A stretch of 64,000 nucleotides of DNA from Tropicibacter sp. R16_0 (lineage in GTDB: Bacteria > Pseudomonadota > Alphaproteobacteria > Rhodobacterales > Rhodobacteraceae), in assembly GCF_017743935.1 (NCBI RefSeq), contig NZ_JAGHRE010000010.1, forward strand, positions 186,001 to 250,000, given 5' to 3'. The notes under the pieces are model-generated. The model searched no databases. It saw nothing but the letters and a program-made list of their open reading frames with translations, and was not told the origin of the DNA. Numbering within the stretch: the first letter of the stretch is position 1; each line of letters starts with the position of its first letter. Shown in pieces: positions 28,500 through 38,200 of the stretch. Both the position numbers and the translations under genes were made by a program.

Positions 28500-29716
28500 A
28501 GTGTTTGTGCCGCGCGCCTGACGCCCCAGGACGTCAATGCGCTGACCGCAATGAAATAGACCGCAACACCAATAAGCTGGGCCTCGAACCCGACGCCAAA
28601 GTCGATCAGCGCGCCGGTTATGGCCGGCCCAATGGCTGATCCCAGAACCATGACCGCCGTGGCCAGCGCCTTGATCGCACCGATATGGGCGGTGCCATAG
28701 AAATCGGCCCAAAAAGCCGGGATCAGGGTGGCGATTGCACCGCTGGTGAGGCCAAGGAACACGAACCCGACCAAAGCCAAAGGCAGCGAACTGCCCAAAG
28801 CGAAAGATGAAAACCCGACAACGAAGGGCAGCATGTAGAACGGCATCAAGCGTGCGGTGCCGAACCTGTCCAATGCCCAACCGGTGGTGAGCATCGCAAC
28901 GATACCGGCCACCGTATAGACCGGGAACAACGACACCAGCTGGATATGCGACCAGCCTTTGATTTCGGCCAGATGCACCTGATGAAAAAACAGCGCGGTC
29001 ACAAAGGCGGACGGTCCCAGGATCGCGGGTATCAGGATCCAGAACAGCGGATGTCTCAGGGCCTCTGCCCGGGTCCAATGACGCCCTTCCATCCCAGTGC
29101 TCGCATTGCTTTTTGCCAAGCTTTGAGGTGTCCGCTCGTGCCGGAGCAACAGGATCAGGATGGGAATGCCCAAGGCGCAAATGCCGGCGCTGAGGATCCA
29201 CAAGGTCTGCCAATGCACGTGTAGCATCGCGGTGACAAAGGCCAGTGGCAACAATGCCTCGCCAACTGCGAACCCCAACGTGGCAATCGATAGCGCCCGC
29301 CCCCGTGTCGCCGTGAACCAACGGGCCATGGCCACCATTGCCAGGTGGCTGCTCATCCCCTGTCCAAAGAAACGCAACAGAAAGACGCTGACTGGCAGGG
29401 CCCAGACCCACGTGTTCAATCCCATCACCAGGCAAGCAACGACCAACCCGGCCAGAATGAGCGGCCCCAGAAGCCGCACGCGAAAATAATCGGTGGCCGC
29501 GCCGGCCCAGACCATCACACCCGCTGAAACCATGGTGCCAAGGGAATAAAGACCTCCCCATTCACCATGGCTGAGCTCAAACGCCTCTCGGATTTCGCCG
29601 GCAAAGACCGAGATGAAAAAGGTCTGCCCGAAACTGGACAAGAACGTCAGCACACCACCGGCTGCCAGCCATCGGGCGTTCAGAGTCAGAAACTCCAGCG
29701 CAGATTGTAGCTTCAC
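28496..29716 (-). CDS. Major facilitator superfamily transporter
   Basis: The 406-residue product has 12 predicted membrane segments by eye. A motif-A-like loop follows segment 2 (WAGAATDYFRVRLLGPL), and ALDRFGTARLMPFYML is the equivalent in the second half. The substrate cannot be assigned; the pattern is close to the oxalate/monocarboxylate MFS group. It overlaps the DUF900 gene upstream by four bases and is probably co-transcribed with it. Confidence 0.85.
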   Translation of the reverse strand: MKLQSALEFLTLNARWLAAGGVLTFLSSFGQTFFISVFAGEIREAFELSHGEWGGLYSLGTMVSAGVMVWAGAATDYFRVRLLGPLILAGLVVACLVMGLNTWVWALPVSVFLLRFFGQGMSSHLAMVAMARWFTATRGRALSIATLGFAVGEALLPLAFVTAMLHVHWQTLWILSAGICALGIPILILLLRHERTPQSLAKSNASTGMEGRHWTRAEALRHPLFWILIPAILGPSAFVTALFFHQVHLAEIKGWSHIQLVSLFPVYTVAGIVAMLTTGWALDRFGTARLMPFYMLPFVVGFSSFALGSSLPLALVGFVFLGLTSGAIATLIPAFWADFYGTAHIGAIKALATAVMVLGSAIGPAITGALIDFGVGFEAQLIGVAVYFIAVSALTSWGVRRAAQTL

Positions 29717-30834
29717 CTGTCGTAATCCCCGGTGAACCCGCCCTGATTCAACACGATTTCGCGTGCTTGTTCAGGAGTGGAGTCGGCTCCCTGTGGCAAA
29801 AAGAAATTCAAACTGCCGGGATCGGATTCAAAAGAATTGTCCATGGCACGTATGGACTGCAGCATCGCGATCAGCGTTGGCGACGTCCCTGCTACAAGGT
29901 GCGAGGATTCCGCATCACTCGCAAAGGCCGTTGTATCCACGATGTTGATCGGCAGATCTGCAACCGCCTCGATGGATGAGATGTTCCCCAATCTTTGCGC
30001 GTCCGAGTTGCCGCGCAACCGGCCCGAGATATTCAGCGCTTTGTCCTTCTCGGAAACCACCACGACAAAGGGTTGCGGCACCTCCCGCAAGCTGCCCATC
30101 TGAGATTTGAACAGATCCACGTCAATGTCCGGGGACAGCAGGACAACGCCGCTCAGATTTCGGTCTGCCCAACCAGGTTCGCGCAGGTCTGCTTGTCGCA
30201 GCATTTCCATCGTCAGGACGGAGCCAATGGAATGCGCCACGATAAAGATGTCATCAACGCCAGTCGATTTGACCTTGCGGATCACCTGCTCCAGCCCGTC
30301 GCGCGCAAACAGGACGCTGTCATAGTCATAGGCATAGCCAAAGGGTTTGCCTCGGCTGGGCCAGGAATAGATCAGCATCGCACCGGGCAATTGAATGTCG
30401 TGGGACAGCTGCGCCGCGCGAAATGCGGTTTCCGTCTGGGTCGAGTTATAGCCGTGCACAAAGATGGTGACGTCGCGCGAGGGCACACTTTCTTTGCGGA
30501 TTTCCTGATTCAGACGTTGGGAGAAGGCGTCGAGGCTGGAAAACTCTTTGCGCGCGGCAAGGGTGAACTCCTGGCTCGGATCAGGATTGGCATAGGCAAA
30601 GTCCAGCGACCCGGGCGTGTGCGACGGTGGAATTGATACGGTCAGTTCCAGCAAGCTCAGGTTTTCGGATCGGCGATGGGCAAAGCTGCCATCTGCCTCT
30701 TTCACGCGTGTGGTTGCGGCGAACACGGTTTTGGGCGTGCCCACGTCCAACGCGGCGGGCACAACCGGGGAATAGCTGCGATCGGTGCAGGTCGCGAGAA
30801 ACAGCCCAATAAACAAAAACCAGTAAATCCGCAC
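29713..30834 (-). CDS. DUF900 alpha/beta hydrolase, probable lipoprotein
   Basis: The 373-residue product starts with a hydrophobic signal ending LFLATCTD, a plausible lipobox with Cys at residue 17. The hydrolase core has VTIFVHGYNSTQTETAFRAA, AMLIYSWPSRGKPFGY, and the nucleophile elbow FIVAHSIGSVLTMEML (Ser of AHSIGS), then LSPDIDVDLF and a later SSHL histidine. I chose GTG at 30834 (MRIYWFLF) because AAAGGAG lies eight bases upstream; the ATG at 30864 lacks one. The substrate is unknown. Confidence 0.85.
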   Translation of the reverse strand: MRIYWFLFIGLFLATCTDRSYSPVVPAALDVGTPKTVFAATTRVKEADGSFAHRRSENLSLLELTVSIPPSHTPGSLDFAYANPDPSQEFTLAARKEFSSLDAFSQRLNQEIRKESVPSRDVTIFVHGYNSTQTETAFRAAQLSHDIQLPGAMLIYSWPSRGKPFGYAYDYDSVLFARDGLEQVIRKVKSTGVDDIFIVAHSIGSVLTMEMLRQADLREPGWADRNLSGVVLLSPDIDVDLFKSQMGSLREVPQPFVVVVSEKDKALNISGRLRGNSDAQRLGNISSIEAVADLPINIVDTTAFASDAESSHLVAGTSPTLIAMLQSIRAMDNSFESDPGSLNFFLPQGADSTPEQAREIVLNQGGFTGDYDR

Positions 30835-30887
30835 GCTGGATGCTCCTTTCGCGAACAAGCACAAGCTAGCGGATTTTCTGCCAGCGT

Positions 30888-32195
30888 CTAGAGAACGTAG
30901 CGGCTGACATCGGTGGATTGCGCCAAGGCGCCGACGTTTTCCTGAACAAAGCCCGCGTCCACGGTTACGGCGTCGCCCGAACGATCTGGTGCAGTGAACG
31001 ACAGCTCTTCGAATACGCGTTCCATGATGGTGTAAAGGCGGCGCGCCCCAATGTTTTCGACCGACTGATTCACATCTGCGGCGATTTTGGCCAAGGCGGC
31101 GATGCCGTCATCGGTGAAGGTGACGGCGACCTCTTCGGTGCCCATAAGCGCCGTATATTGACGCGTTAGTGCATTGTCGGTTTCGGTCAGGATGCGCACA
31201 AAATCCTCTTCGGTCAGCGCGCGCAGTTCCACGCGGATTGGCAAGCGACCCTGAAGTTCCGGCAGCAGATCCGACGGTTTGGCGATGTGAAAGGCACCAG
31301 AGGCAATGAACAGGATGTGGTCGGTTTTGACCGGTCCATGCTTGGTCGACACGGTGGTCCCTTCGATCAGCGGCAGCAGGTCACGCTGAACGCCCTCGCG
31401 GCTGACGTCACCACCGCGTGCATCGGAACGCGCGCAGACCTTGTCGATCTCGTCCAGAAAGACAATGCCGTTCTGCTCAACCGCTTCCAGAGCGATGCGG
31501 GTCACGGTTTCATCGTCCAGCAGCTTGTCGGCCTCTTCCCCGATCAGCACATCATAGCTTTCGGAAACGGTCATCTTCTTTCGGGTCGTACGCCCGCCAA
31601 AGGCTTTGCCGAACATATCGCCCAGGTTCATCATGCCCATGTTGCCGCCGGGCTGGCCCGGGATCTCGAACATCGACATCGGGTTCGAGGTATCAGACAG
31701 CTCCAACTCGATCTCGGTGTCGTCCAAATCGCCGGATTTGAGCTTTTTGCGGAACATCTCGCGCGTGGCCTCGCGGGCGTCGGTGCCGGCGATGGCCTCG
31801 ATCACACGGTCCTCGGCCGCCTTGTGAGCGCGCGCCTTGACGTCTTCACGCATGTACTCACGGGTCTGTGCGATGGCGGCATCAACCAGATCGCGTACGA
31901 TCTGTTCGACATCACGACCGACATAGCCCACTTCGGTGAACTTCGTCGCCTCGACCTTGATGAAGGGCGCGCGGGCCAATTTGGCCAACCGGCGGCTGAT
32001 CTCGGTCTTGCCGACGCCGGTGGGGCCGATCATCAGAATGTTCTTTGGATAAACCTCATCGCGCAGGTCATCGGACAGCTGCTTGCGCCGCCAGCGATTG
32101 CGCAATGCCACGGCGACCGCCCGTTTGGCGTCCTTCTGGCCGATGATGAAACGGTCCAGTTCAGAAACAATTTCGCGCGGGGTCAGGTCGGTCAT
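30888..32195 (-). CDS. hslU: ATP-dependent protease ATPase subunit HslU
   Basis: The 435-residue product is the unfoldase of the HslUV protease. It opens [21 protein letters not shown], with Walker [21 protein letters not shown], the pore-loop [11 protein letters not shown], an acidic inserted I domain near residues 110-240, Walker [12 protein letters not shown], and the C-terminal [18 protein letters not shown] and final DVSRYVL that docks on HslV. I chose ATG at 32195, the family start. Unlike many genomes, hslV is not directly adjacent: a DM13 gene lies between them on the other strand. Confidence 0.97.
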   Translation of the reverse strand: MTDLTPREIVSELDRFIIGQKDAKRAVAVALRNRWRRKQLSDDLRDEVYPKNILMIGPTGVGKTEISRRLAKLARAPFIKVEATKFTEVGYVGRDVEQIVRDLVDAAIAQTREYMREDVKARAHKAAEDRVIEAIAGTDAREATREMFRKKLKSGDLDDTEIELELSDTSNPMSMFEIPGQPGGNMGMMNLGDMFGKAFGGRTTRKKMTVSESYDVLIGEEADKLLDDETVTRIALEAVEQNGIVFLDEIDKVCARSDARGGDVSREGVQRDLLPLIEGTTVSTKHGPVKTDHILFIASGAFHIAKPSDLLPELQGRLPIRVELRALTEEDFVRILTETDNALTRQYTALMGTEEVAVTFTDDGIAALAKIAADVNQSVENIGARRLYTIMERVFEELSFTAPDRSGDAVTVDAGFVQENVGALAQSTDVSRYVL

Positions 32196-32395
32196 GGTCA
32201 CTCTATCCGTTGGGTCATCGGGGAACCTAAGCATGGGCGCGAAAAACACAAGCCGATCACGCGCTCTTCACGCCGAAACACGTGCGAAACACGCCTGATC
32301 AGGGGCGCGTGAGACCCCCTTACAATCATCGCCCGACTGATCAAATGTCAGCGCAAGGCAATCAAGCCTATGAATTTCAAGGGAGGTCCCCACTC

Positions 32396-32791
32396 ATGAT
32401 GAATCGTCGTTCTTTGTTCCTGGCCGCAGCCGCCTCTGGCATGGCGCTGACCGTCGCAAGCACTGGTGCCGCGCTGGCTGGTGGCGCCAAAGGCACGTTT
32501 AAGGGCCTGAGCAACCACGTCACGTCGGGCGGTGTCAAAGTGGTCAAGGACGGCGACCGTTACATCGTCGAGCTGGGCAAAGACTTTTCGTTGGACGGCG
32601 GTCCTGACCCGCGGGTGGCGTTCGGTAAGGACGGCAAATACGACCCCGATACCAAACTGGGTGCGCTGTTGCACCTGACCGGCAAACAGCAATATGCCGT
32701 ACCGCCGACTTTGGATGCATCAAAATACAACGAAGTTTACATCTGGTGTGAAGTTGCAGGCGTGCCGTTGGGAGTCGCCAAGATCAACTGA
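32396..32791 (+). CDS. Exported DM13-domain protein
   Basis: The 131-residue product has a Tat-like signal (NRRSLFLAAAASGMALTVAS, with the ALAGG cut region near residue 30) and then one DM13 domain: GTFKGLSNHVTSGGVKVVKD, RYIVELGKDFSLDGGPDPRVAF and YNEVYIWCEVAGVPLGVAKI, with one conserved cysteine. DM13 domains have been proposed to take part in redox or electron transfer; that is unproven. The ATG at 32396 has GGGAGG nine bases before it. It ends 60 bases before the converging hslV. Confidence 0.85.
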   Translation: MMNRRSLFLAAAASGMALTVASTGAALAGGAKGTFKGLSNHVTSGGVKVVKDGDRYIVELGKDFSLDGGPDPRVAFGKDGKYDPDTKLGALLHLTGKQQYAVPPTLDASKYNEVYIWCEVAGVPLGVAKIN

Positions 32792-32832
32792 TCCAGATGA
32801 TCGGGCGCCGCCACTCACGACGAAGCCCAAAA

Positions 32833-32867
32833 CGGGGGCTGAGCCTAGGCTCAACCCCCGATTTTTT
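32833..32867 (+). terminator. Intrinsic terminator of the DM13 gene
   Basis: CGGGGG-c-TGAGCC pairs with GGCTCA-a-CCCCCG (32833-32860), followed by ATTTTTTC. Its 3' arm and U-tract lie inside the end of hslV on the other strand. Confidence 0.85.
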
Positions 32868-33408
32868 CGACGGTCAGTTTGCCGTTCGTGTAAACGCAGA
32901 TGTCTGCAGCAATAGCCATTGCATCGCGCGCCACAGCTTCGGCATCCTTGTCGCTGTCCATCATCCCGCGGGCCGCGGCCAAGGCAAAGTTGCCGCCCGA
33001 TCCGATGGCGGCCACGTTATGCTCAGGCTCCAGCACATCCCCTGCCCCGGTGATCACGAACATATCCTTGCCGTCGGTCACGATCAGCATCGCCTCGAGC
33101 TTTTGAAGATATTTGTCGGTACGCCAATCCTTGGCCAGCTCGACACTCGCGCGCGCCAGTTGCCCCGGCGTAGCCTCCAGCTTGGTTTCAAGACGCTCCA
33201 GCAAGGTGAAGGCATCCGCCGTTGATCCGGCAAAGCCACAGACCACGTCGAACCCGCCTGGCGACAGGCGGCGCACCTTGCGCGCCGTGCCCTTGATAAC
33301 GGTCTGTCCCAGGCTCACTTGCCCGTCACCCGCGATCACGACCTCACCGCCCTTTTTCACGCCGATGATGGTTGTGCCGTGCCAACCGGGGAATTGATCG
33401 TCTGCCAT
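32851..33408 (-). CDS. hslV: ATP-dependent protease peptidase subunit HslV
   Basis: The 185-residue product is the threonine protease of HslUV. After a short propeptide ([11 protein letters not shown]) the mature Thr begins [23 protein letters not shown], here Thr12 (key residues TT...K); [18 protein letters not shown] and [17 protein letters not shown] follow. Length is normal. The propeptide removal is inferred from the family. Confidence 0.97.
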   Translation of the reverse strand: MADDQFPGWHGTTIIGVKKGGEVVIAGDGQVSLGQTVIKGTARKVRRLSPGGFDVVCGFAGSTADAFTLLERLETKLEATPGQLARASVELAKDWRTDKYLQKLEAMLIVTDGKDMFVITGAGDVLEPEHNVAAIGSGGNFALAAARGMMDSDKDAEAVARDAMAIAADICVYTNGKLTVEKIGG

Positions 33409-33657
33409 GGGTGTCTCCAGCTTATGAGTTGCGATCTATATGGGCCGCGTGGCCGACAGAGGCAACGGGGCATCGCATTGGCTGCATTTCCTTTTCTGCT
33501 TAAAAATGCGGTTTTCACCACGATTTTGTGCTGTTTCGATATGCATTGGACGCAAATCGGGGCTGTTGACTCAACAATTGTGGGATTCAGTTGGCGGTAC
33601 TACATGAGGCTCACAACCGACGCAGGGTCGGCTGGTTTCAATAAAAGGAAGCGCATC

Positions 33658-33852
33658 ATGGCAAACGTAGCCACCAACACCGTGCCTTTCGGAGCAGTCG
33701 CAACTCTCCGTGTGGTCAACGTATTCGTCTCTGTCAAAGAATCCATCACCGAATGGAACGAGGCCCGCAAAACACGCAAAGCACTGTCCAACCTGTCGGA
33801 CGAAATGCTGAGCGACATCGGCCTGACCCGCGCCGAGATCGCCAACATCTGA
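33658..33852 (+). CDS. DUF1127 small protein
   Basis: The 64-residue product ends with the DUF1127 signature LSNLSDEMLSDIGLTRAEI after an Arg/Lys-rich helix (WNEARKTRKA). DUF1127 proteins are small and common in alphaproteobacteria; several affect RNA turnover or metabolism through their basic domain. The ATG at 33658 has AAAGGAAG upstream. The 249 bases before it contain no other gene. Confidence 0.88.
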   Translation: MANVATNTVPFGAVATLRVVNVFVSVKESITEWNEARKTRKALSNLSDEMLSDIGLTRAEIANI

Positions 33853-33877
33853 TCTTGAGCCGTCTTTGACGAAAAAG

Positions 33878-33915
33878 AGCCGCCCCATCCCTCGGGGGCG
33901 GCTTTTTTGTTTTTT
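33878..33915. terminator. Bidirectional terminator between DUF1127 and Lin0512 genes
   Basis: AGCCGCCCC (33878-33886) pairs with GGGGCGGCT (33895-33903). T-rich tracts follow on the plus strand (TTTTTGTTTTTT) and on the minus strand (CTTTTTC), so it can end transcription from both converging genes. Confidence 0.9.
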
Positions 33916-34282
33916 ACGATTGGCTTTGCACCCATTTCCCGGCCATGTCGGGCACCCAGGCTTCGACCGCAGCAGTGGCCACGACATGTCGCGTGTCGGC
34001 TTCGGCGTCTGAAACATCCAATCCACCTTTGACGGCGTGCACCTCGGCCCGTCCGCGCGGTAGATCTGCGGCCACCAGATCACAATCCACCGCATCAGGG
34101 TCCTGCACGCCAATTGTGACCTGTACCCTCATTTCGGTGTGATCGACGCCCAGCTTGGAAAACAGTGTGATCGAGGAGTGATGCAGCGCGTCCTGCACCG
34201 CGCGGCGCGCGGCCTTGGTGTAATCCTGACCATACAGGTCGTTGCCCATGCCCATTTCCAGAATGATACGTTTTTCGGTCAT
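33914..34282 (-). CDS. Lin0512 family protein, downstream copy
   Basis: The 122-residue product begins with RIILEMGMGNDLYGQDYTKAARRAVQDAL (quoted by its MGMGNDLYGQDYTKA core) and ends GGLDVSDAEADTRHVVATAAVEAWV. It is a paralogue of the next gene upstream. The Lin0512 family is thought, from structure work on homologues, to be a small oligomer of unknown function. It overlaps its paralogue by four bases. Confidence 0.85.
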   Translation of the reverse strand: MTEKRIILEMGMGNDLYGQDYTKAARRAVQDALHHSSITLFSKLGVDHTEMRVQVTIGVQDPDAVDCDLVAADLPRGRAEVHAVKGGLDVSDAEADTRHVVATAAVEAWVPDMAGKWVQSQS

Positions 34283-34629
34283 TGTGCGGGCTCCATATCA
34301 AACGACACTACGATCGCCGCATTGGCGATGACCGTACGACCATCAGTGTGCGGTTTTTCGATGTCCAATCCGCCTTCGACCACAGTGATGCTGGGCTGGC
34401 CGTAGGGAAAGACACTCAGCAGCGCGTCAACATCCACCTGATCGGGCTTCTGCACCCCGATCTCGGCATCAATGATCATCGCCTCTTTGGGGAAATCGAA
34501 CAGCTCGGCCATGTTGACCGAATTGTGCCACAGCGCGTCTTTCAGCGCGCGCAGCGCTGCTTCGGTGTAATCCTCGCGCCTGAGCGATGTGCCCATGCCA
34601 AATTCCACCAGAACCCGTGTCTTGGCCAT
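34279..34629 (-). CDS. Lin0512 family protein, upstream copy
   Basis: The 116-residue product begins VLVEFGMGTSLRREDYTEAALRAL and ends GGLDIEKPHTDGRTVIANAAIVV, matching its downstream neighbour block by block (GMG...DYT.AA.RA..DAL, GGLD). I chose ATG at 34629 with CAGGAGG upstream. Tandem unequal copies suggest a hetero-oligomer, but this is inference. Confidence 0.85.
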   Translation of the reverse strand: MAKTRVLVEFGMGTSLRREDYTEAALRALKDALWHNSVNMAELFDFPKEAMIIDAEIGVQKPDQVDVDALLSVFPYGQPSITVVEGGLDIEKPHTDGRTVIANAAIVVSFDMEPAQ

Positions 34630-34742
34630 GTTGCCTCCTGTTTGCTGTCTGGCGTCACTTTGCCCGAATTGCAGCAGGGCGAAAGGTCCAAATGACACGC
34701 CCCGGTGGCACCAGAACGCCCCATGTTTCTTCTTGTTTCAAA

Positions 34743-34784
34743 TACGGCGGGGGAGTCGCACAGCGACGGGAGCAGGGCCCCCAA
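34743..34784. repeat. GC-rich palindromic intergenic element, REP-like
   Basis: A GGGGGAGTCGC-ACA-GCGAC-GGGAGCAGGGCCCCC element with nested inverted repeats lies between the Lin0512 genes and trxA. It is similar in style to those at 1511-1590 and after mutS. It may protect mRNA 3' ends. Confidence 0.45.
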
Positions 34785-34795
34785 CCACATTGGCC

Positions 34796-34830
34796 AAAGA
34801 AAAAGGCGCCCCGATAGTGGGAGCGCCTTG
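34796..34830 (-). terminator. Intrinsic terminator of trxA
   Basis: On the minus strand AAGGCGC (with CCC) pairs with GGG and GCGCCTT, followed by TTTCTTTGG. It ends about 25 bases after the trxA stop. Confidence 0.8.
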
Positions 34831-34855
34831 ATCCGGTATGCCTGTCGAGACGAGC

Positions 34856-35176
34856 TTAGATCGAGTCGTTGATCCAGCTTTCCAGAGCTGCCTTAGGGGC
34901 AGCGCCGGCGCGGTTCGATACAACCTGACCGTCTTTGAAGATGAACAGCGCGGGGATGCCACGCACGCCCATGGCCGCGGCCGAGTTCGGGTTGTTGTCG
35001 ACGTCGACCTTGGCGATCTTGATCTTGCCGTCGTACTGGGTGGCCAGCTCTTCCAGAGCGGGGCCGATCTGTTTGCACGGACCACACCATTCGGCCCAGA
35101 AATCAACCACTACGGGGATGTCCGAGTTTTTGACTTCGGCGTCGAAGGTTGCGTCGGTGACGGCTACGGTGGACAT
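34856..35176 (-). CDS. trxA: Thioredoxin
   Basis: The 106-residue product has the [16 protein letters not shown] active site near residue 32, [28 protein letters not shown] with the cis-proline (quoted by [10 protein letters not shown]), and normal length. It is the general disulfide reductant. It is last in the series after addA, separated by 60 bases; an own promoter is possible. Confidence 0.97.
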   Translation of the reverse strand: MSTVAVTDATFDAEVKNSDIPVVVDFWAEWCGPCKQIGPALEELATQYDGKIKIAKVDVDNNPNSAAAMGVRGIPALFIFKDGQVVSNRAGAAPKAALESWINDSI

Positions 35177-35236
35177 ATTCTGTCTCCTGAATGGAATGCG
35201 CTTGGGGTCAGAACGTAAGTGCGGCCATAGGGGGCG

Positions 35237-38200
35237 TCAAGATATCTGGGTGTTTCGTAATGCATCTGTCACAATATCGTGTGGCAGCGGCATCAACTCT
35301 CCGGTGCGAGTCCACAGGATCGCAGTGCGAATTTCGTGGGCAGGATAGATCTGCGCCAGTGCCTGAGCATAGGCCCCCATCTGCCGCAACAACCCGCTAG
35401 GGCAGCCCTCGGCGATCTCGGGTACCGTGGCATTTGTTTTGAAATCAATGGCCTGAATGTAGGTGTCGGTGATGATCAATCGGTCGATGATCCCATGCAT
35501 CCGTGCCTCGCCCAGTCGGGCGGTGATCGGAACCTCTGCCAGGGTGTCGGGTGCAAAGACATGCGCCAGATGCTCCGCGCCCAGAACACGCTGGGCTTCG
35601 GTGAATACATCCTCGAACTCTGCGCTCGTCAGATCGGGCAGCATTTGCGCGCCAACCTGACGCCAGGCGGTGGAATCGATTCCCGGCAGATGCTCCAGCA
35701 ACGTGTGGATTCGGCTGCCGCGTTCCTTGGCGGCCTCCTCATCCAGCCCCATATCCCCGGCCAAGGCCTTGGCCCCGCCAAGATCGGATGGGCTGAGGGT
35801 GGCAGGCGCCGGAGTGGGTGCAGGCGCGCGTGTCTTGAACAAATCCGGCAGGATGATCGGTTCGCGTTTGGTTGTTGCGTCTTCGTGCAACGGCAAACCG
35901 GACCAATCACCGTGCTGCAACCGTTGGATCGCAGTGCCGGGGATCGCCTCGGCACCCGAGGAGCGCATCGCGCCCTCGACCATCTGATACCAGCTGTCGC
36001 CACTTTTGCCCAAGTCACCAGCCGCGGCCACGATCAGCCATTTCTCGGCCCGCGTCAGCGCCACATAAAGCAGCCGTAGGCGTTCGTTCATCTGCCGTGT
36101 CTGCGCCTCGGCGCGGGCCTGTGCGATTGCACCAGGCGAGGCATCGCGTGAAACCTTCCACAATGGCATGTCACCGGCCATCATGATCTCGTCATCGGTG
36201 GGGGCCCGCCGTGCGCCGGTGTCGGGCAAGATCACGATGGGCGATTCCAAACCTTTTGAACCGTGCACCGTCATCACCCGGATCATGTCGCCTACGCCGC
36301 CCATCTGGCGCTTGATCTCAAGGTCGTCGGTCTGCATCCAGACCAGAAATCCGGTGAGGCTGGGAATATCCGTACGTTCATATGCCAGCGCCTGACTGAG
36401 CAGGGCATTGATCCCATCCTCGGCCTCGGCCCCAAGCCGACCCAGCAGTTTCTGCCGCCCGCCATGCCGGGTCAGGATGCGTTCGATCAAATCATAGGGT
36501 CGCAGGAAATCGGTCATGCTGCGCAGGTCGTTCAGCACGGCCATGGTCTCGGGGAAGTCTTCGGCGCGGGTGCGGAGCGCGGGCCACAGGAATTTGTCCG
36601 TCCGTCGATGCGCCAGATCAAAGAGCTGCTGCTCGCTCCAACCAAAGAGCGGGGACTTAAGCACTGTGGCAAGCGATAGATCATCCTCGGGCGTGGCGAG
36701 AAAGCTGAGCAGGGCGGCCAGATCCTTGACGGCCAGTTCCGCACCCACCTTGAGCCGGTCAGCGCCGGCGATAGGCAGGCCAGCGGCCTTGCAGGCGCGG
36801 ATGATCTCGGCAAAAAGGTCGGATCGACGCTGTACCAGGATCATGAAATCCCCAGGCCGCACCCGCCGCCGTACAAACTCCCCCGGTTCAGAGCCGTCTT
36901 CGGGGATCGTTTCTCCCTCATCAATCATCCGCTTGATGGCGCGGGCGATCTGTTCTGCCAGGATCACGGTGTGGTGCTGCGCGCTGGGCCGATCGACGGG
37001 ATCGGTCCAGGGGCGGTCATCCTCGTCGTCAACCTTTTCGACCACAGGCCACAGATCGACACGGCCGGGCAGGGCGGCTTTGAACGCCTTGTGCTTGGCT
37101 TCGGCATGAAAGCCGGCCTCAGCCTTGCCGTCGAACACTTGATCGACAAGATCCAATACCGCAGCCGACGACCTGAACGAGTATTCGAGCGTCAAATCCA
37201 CCAAGTTAGAGCCGCTTTCTGCCAGCCTGTGACCAAATTCCTGCTGCATCCGATCGAATGCCTCGGGGTCGGCGCCCTGGAACGAATAGATCGATTGTTT
37301 CTTGTCCCCGACCACAAAAATCGTGCGCTCGACATCTGACCGCGCGCCCTCGCCACTGGTGAATTCCTGCGCGAGCTTTTCGATCACGTCCCATTGTGCG
37401 GGGCTGGTGTCCTGGGCCTCGTCCACCAGAATGTGGTCAATGCCGCCATCCAGTCGATAAAGCACCCAGGCCGCCACCGAAGGATCATTCAGCAACTGCC
37501 GTGCTTTCAGGATCAGATCATCAAAGTCCAGCCAGCCGCGCAGCTGCTTGCGACGCTCGTATTCCGGCAGGAATACATTGGCAAAACGATGCAGGGCCAG
37601 CGATTTGCAGGCGGCGACCAAGGCCAGCCGTTGCTCCCGCGCATCTTCGACCCGGCGCATCAGTGCTTCGAGTTGTGGCATGTATGGGGACATTGGCCCT
37701 TCGCGCAACGCCTTGGTTGGGAAGCTGCCGATCTTGGCACTGAACGGTTCTTTGGCGGACCCGCCGGTCAGCAGAACGCTTTCCAGAATGGGCAGGGTCG
37801 CGAGTGTTCGTTCGGTGAACCCGGCCAGCTTAACGGCGGCCTTGGCGTTGTTGCCCCCGCTGTCGGCCAGCATGGGGCGGATCGCCGCGATCAATTCCAG
37901 CTCACCTCCCAGATACACCCGGTCCAACAGCGCCTGTTCGTCAAAGTCGGCAGGCAACTCGAAACAACCCATCAGTTCGGGCCAATCGACGGTGCCTGTA
38001 AAGGCATCGCGTTTCCCTGTGATCGCTTGAGTCAGACCGTCAAATCCGGTGTCGGTGACAAAACGTGCGATCCCGTCGATCAGGTGCGCTTGATCCCCTT
38101 CGGCCAGTGCTTCGACAATCTCTTCGCGCAACACGGCGGCGGCTCGGTCTTCCATCTCGGAAAACTGGGGGCTGACCCCGGCCTCGAGCGGGAACCGTCG

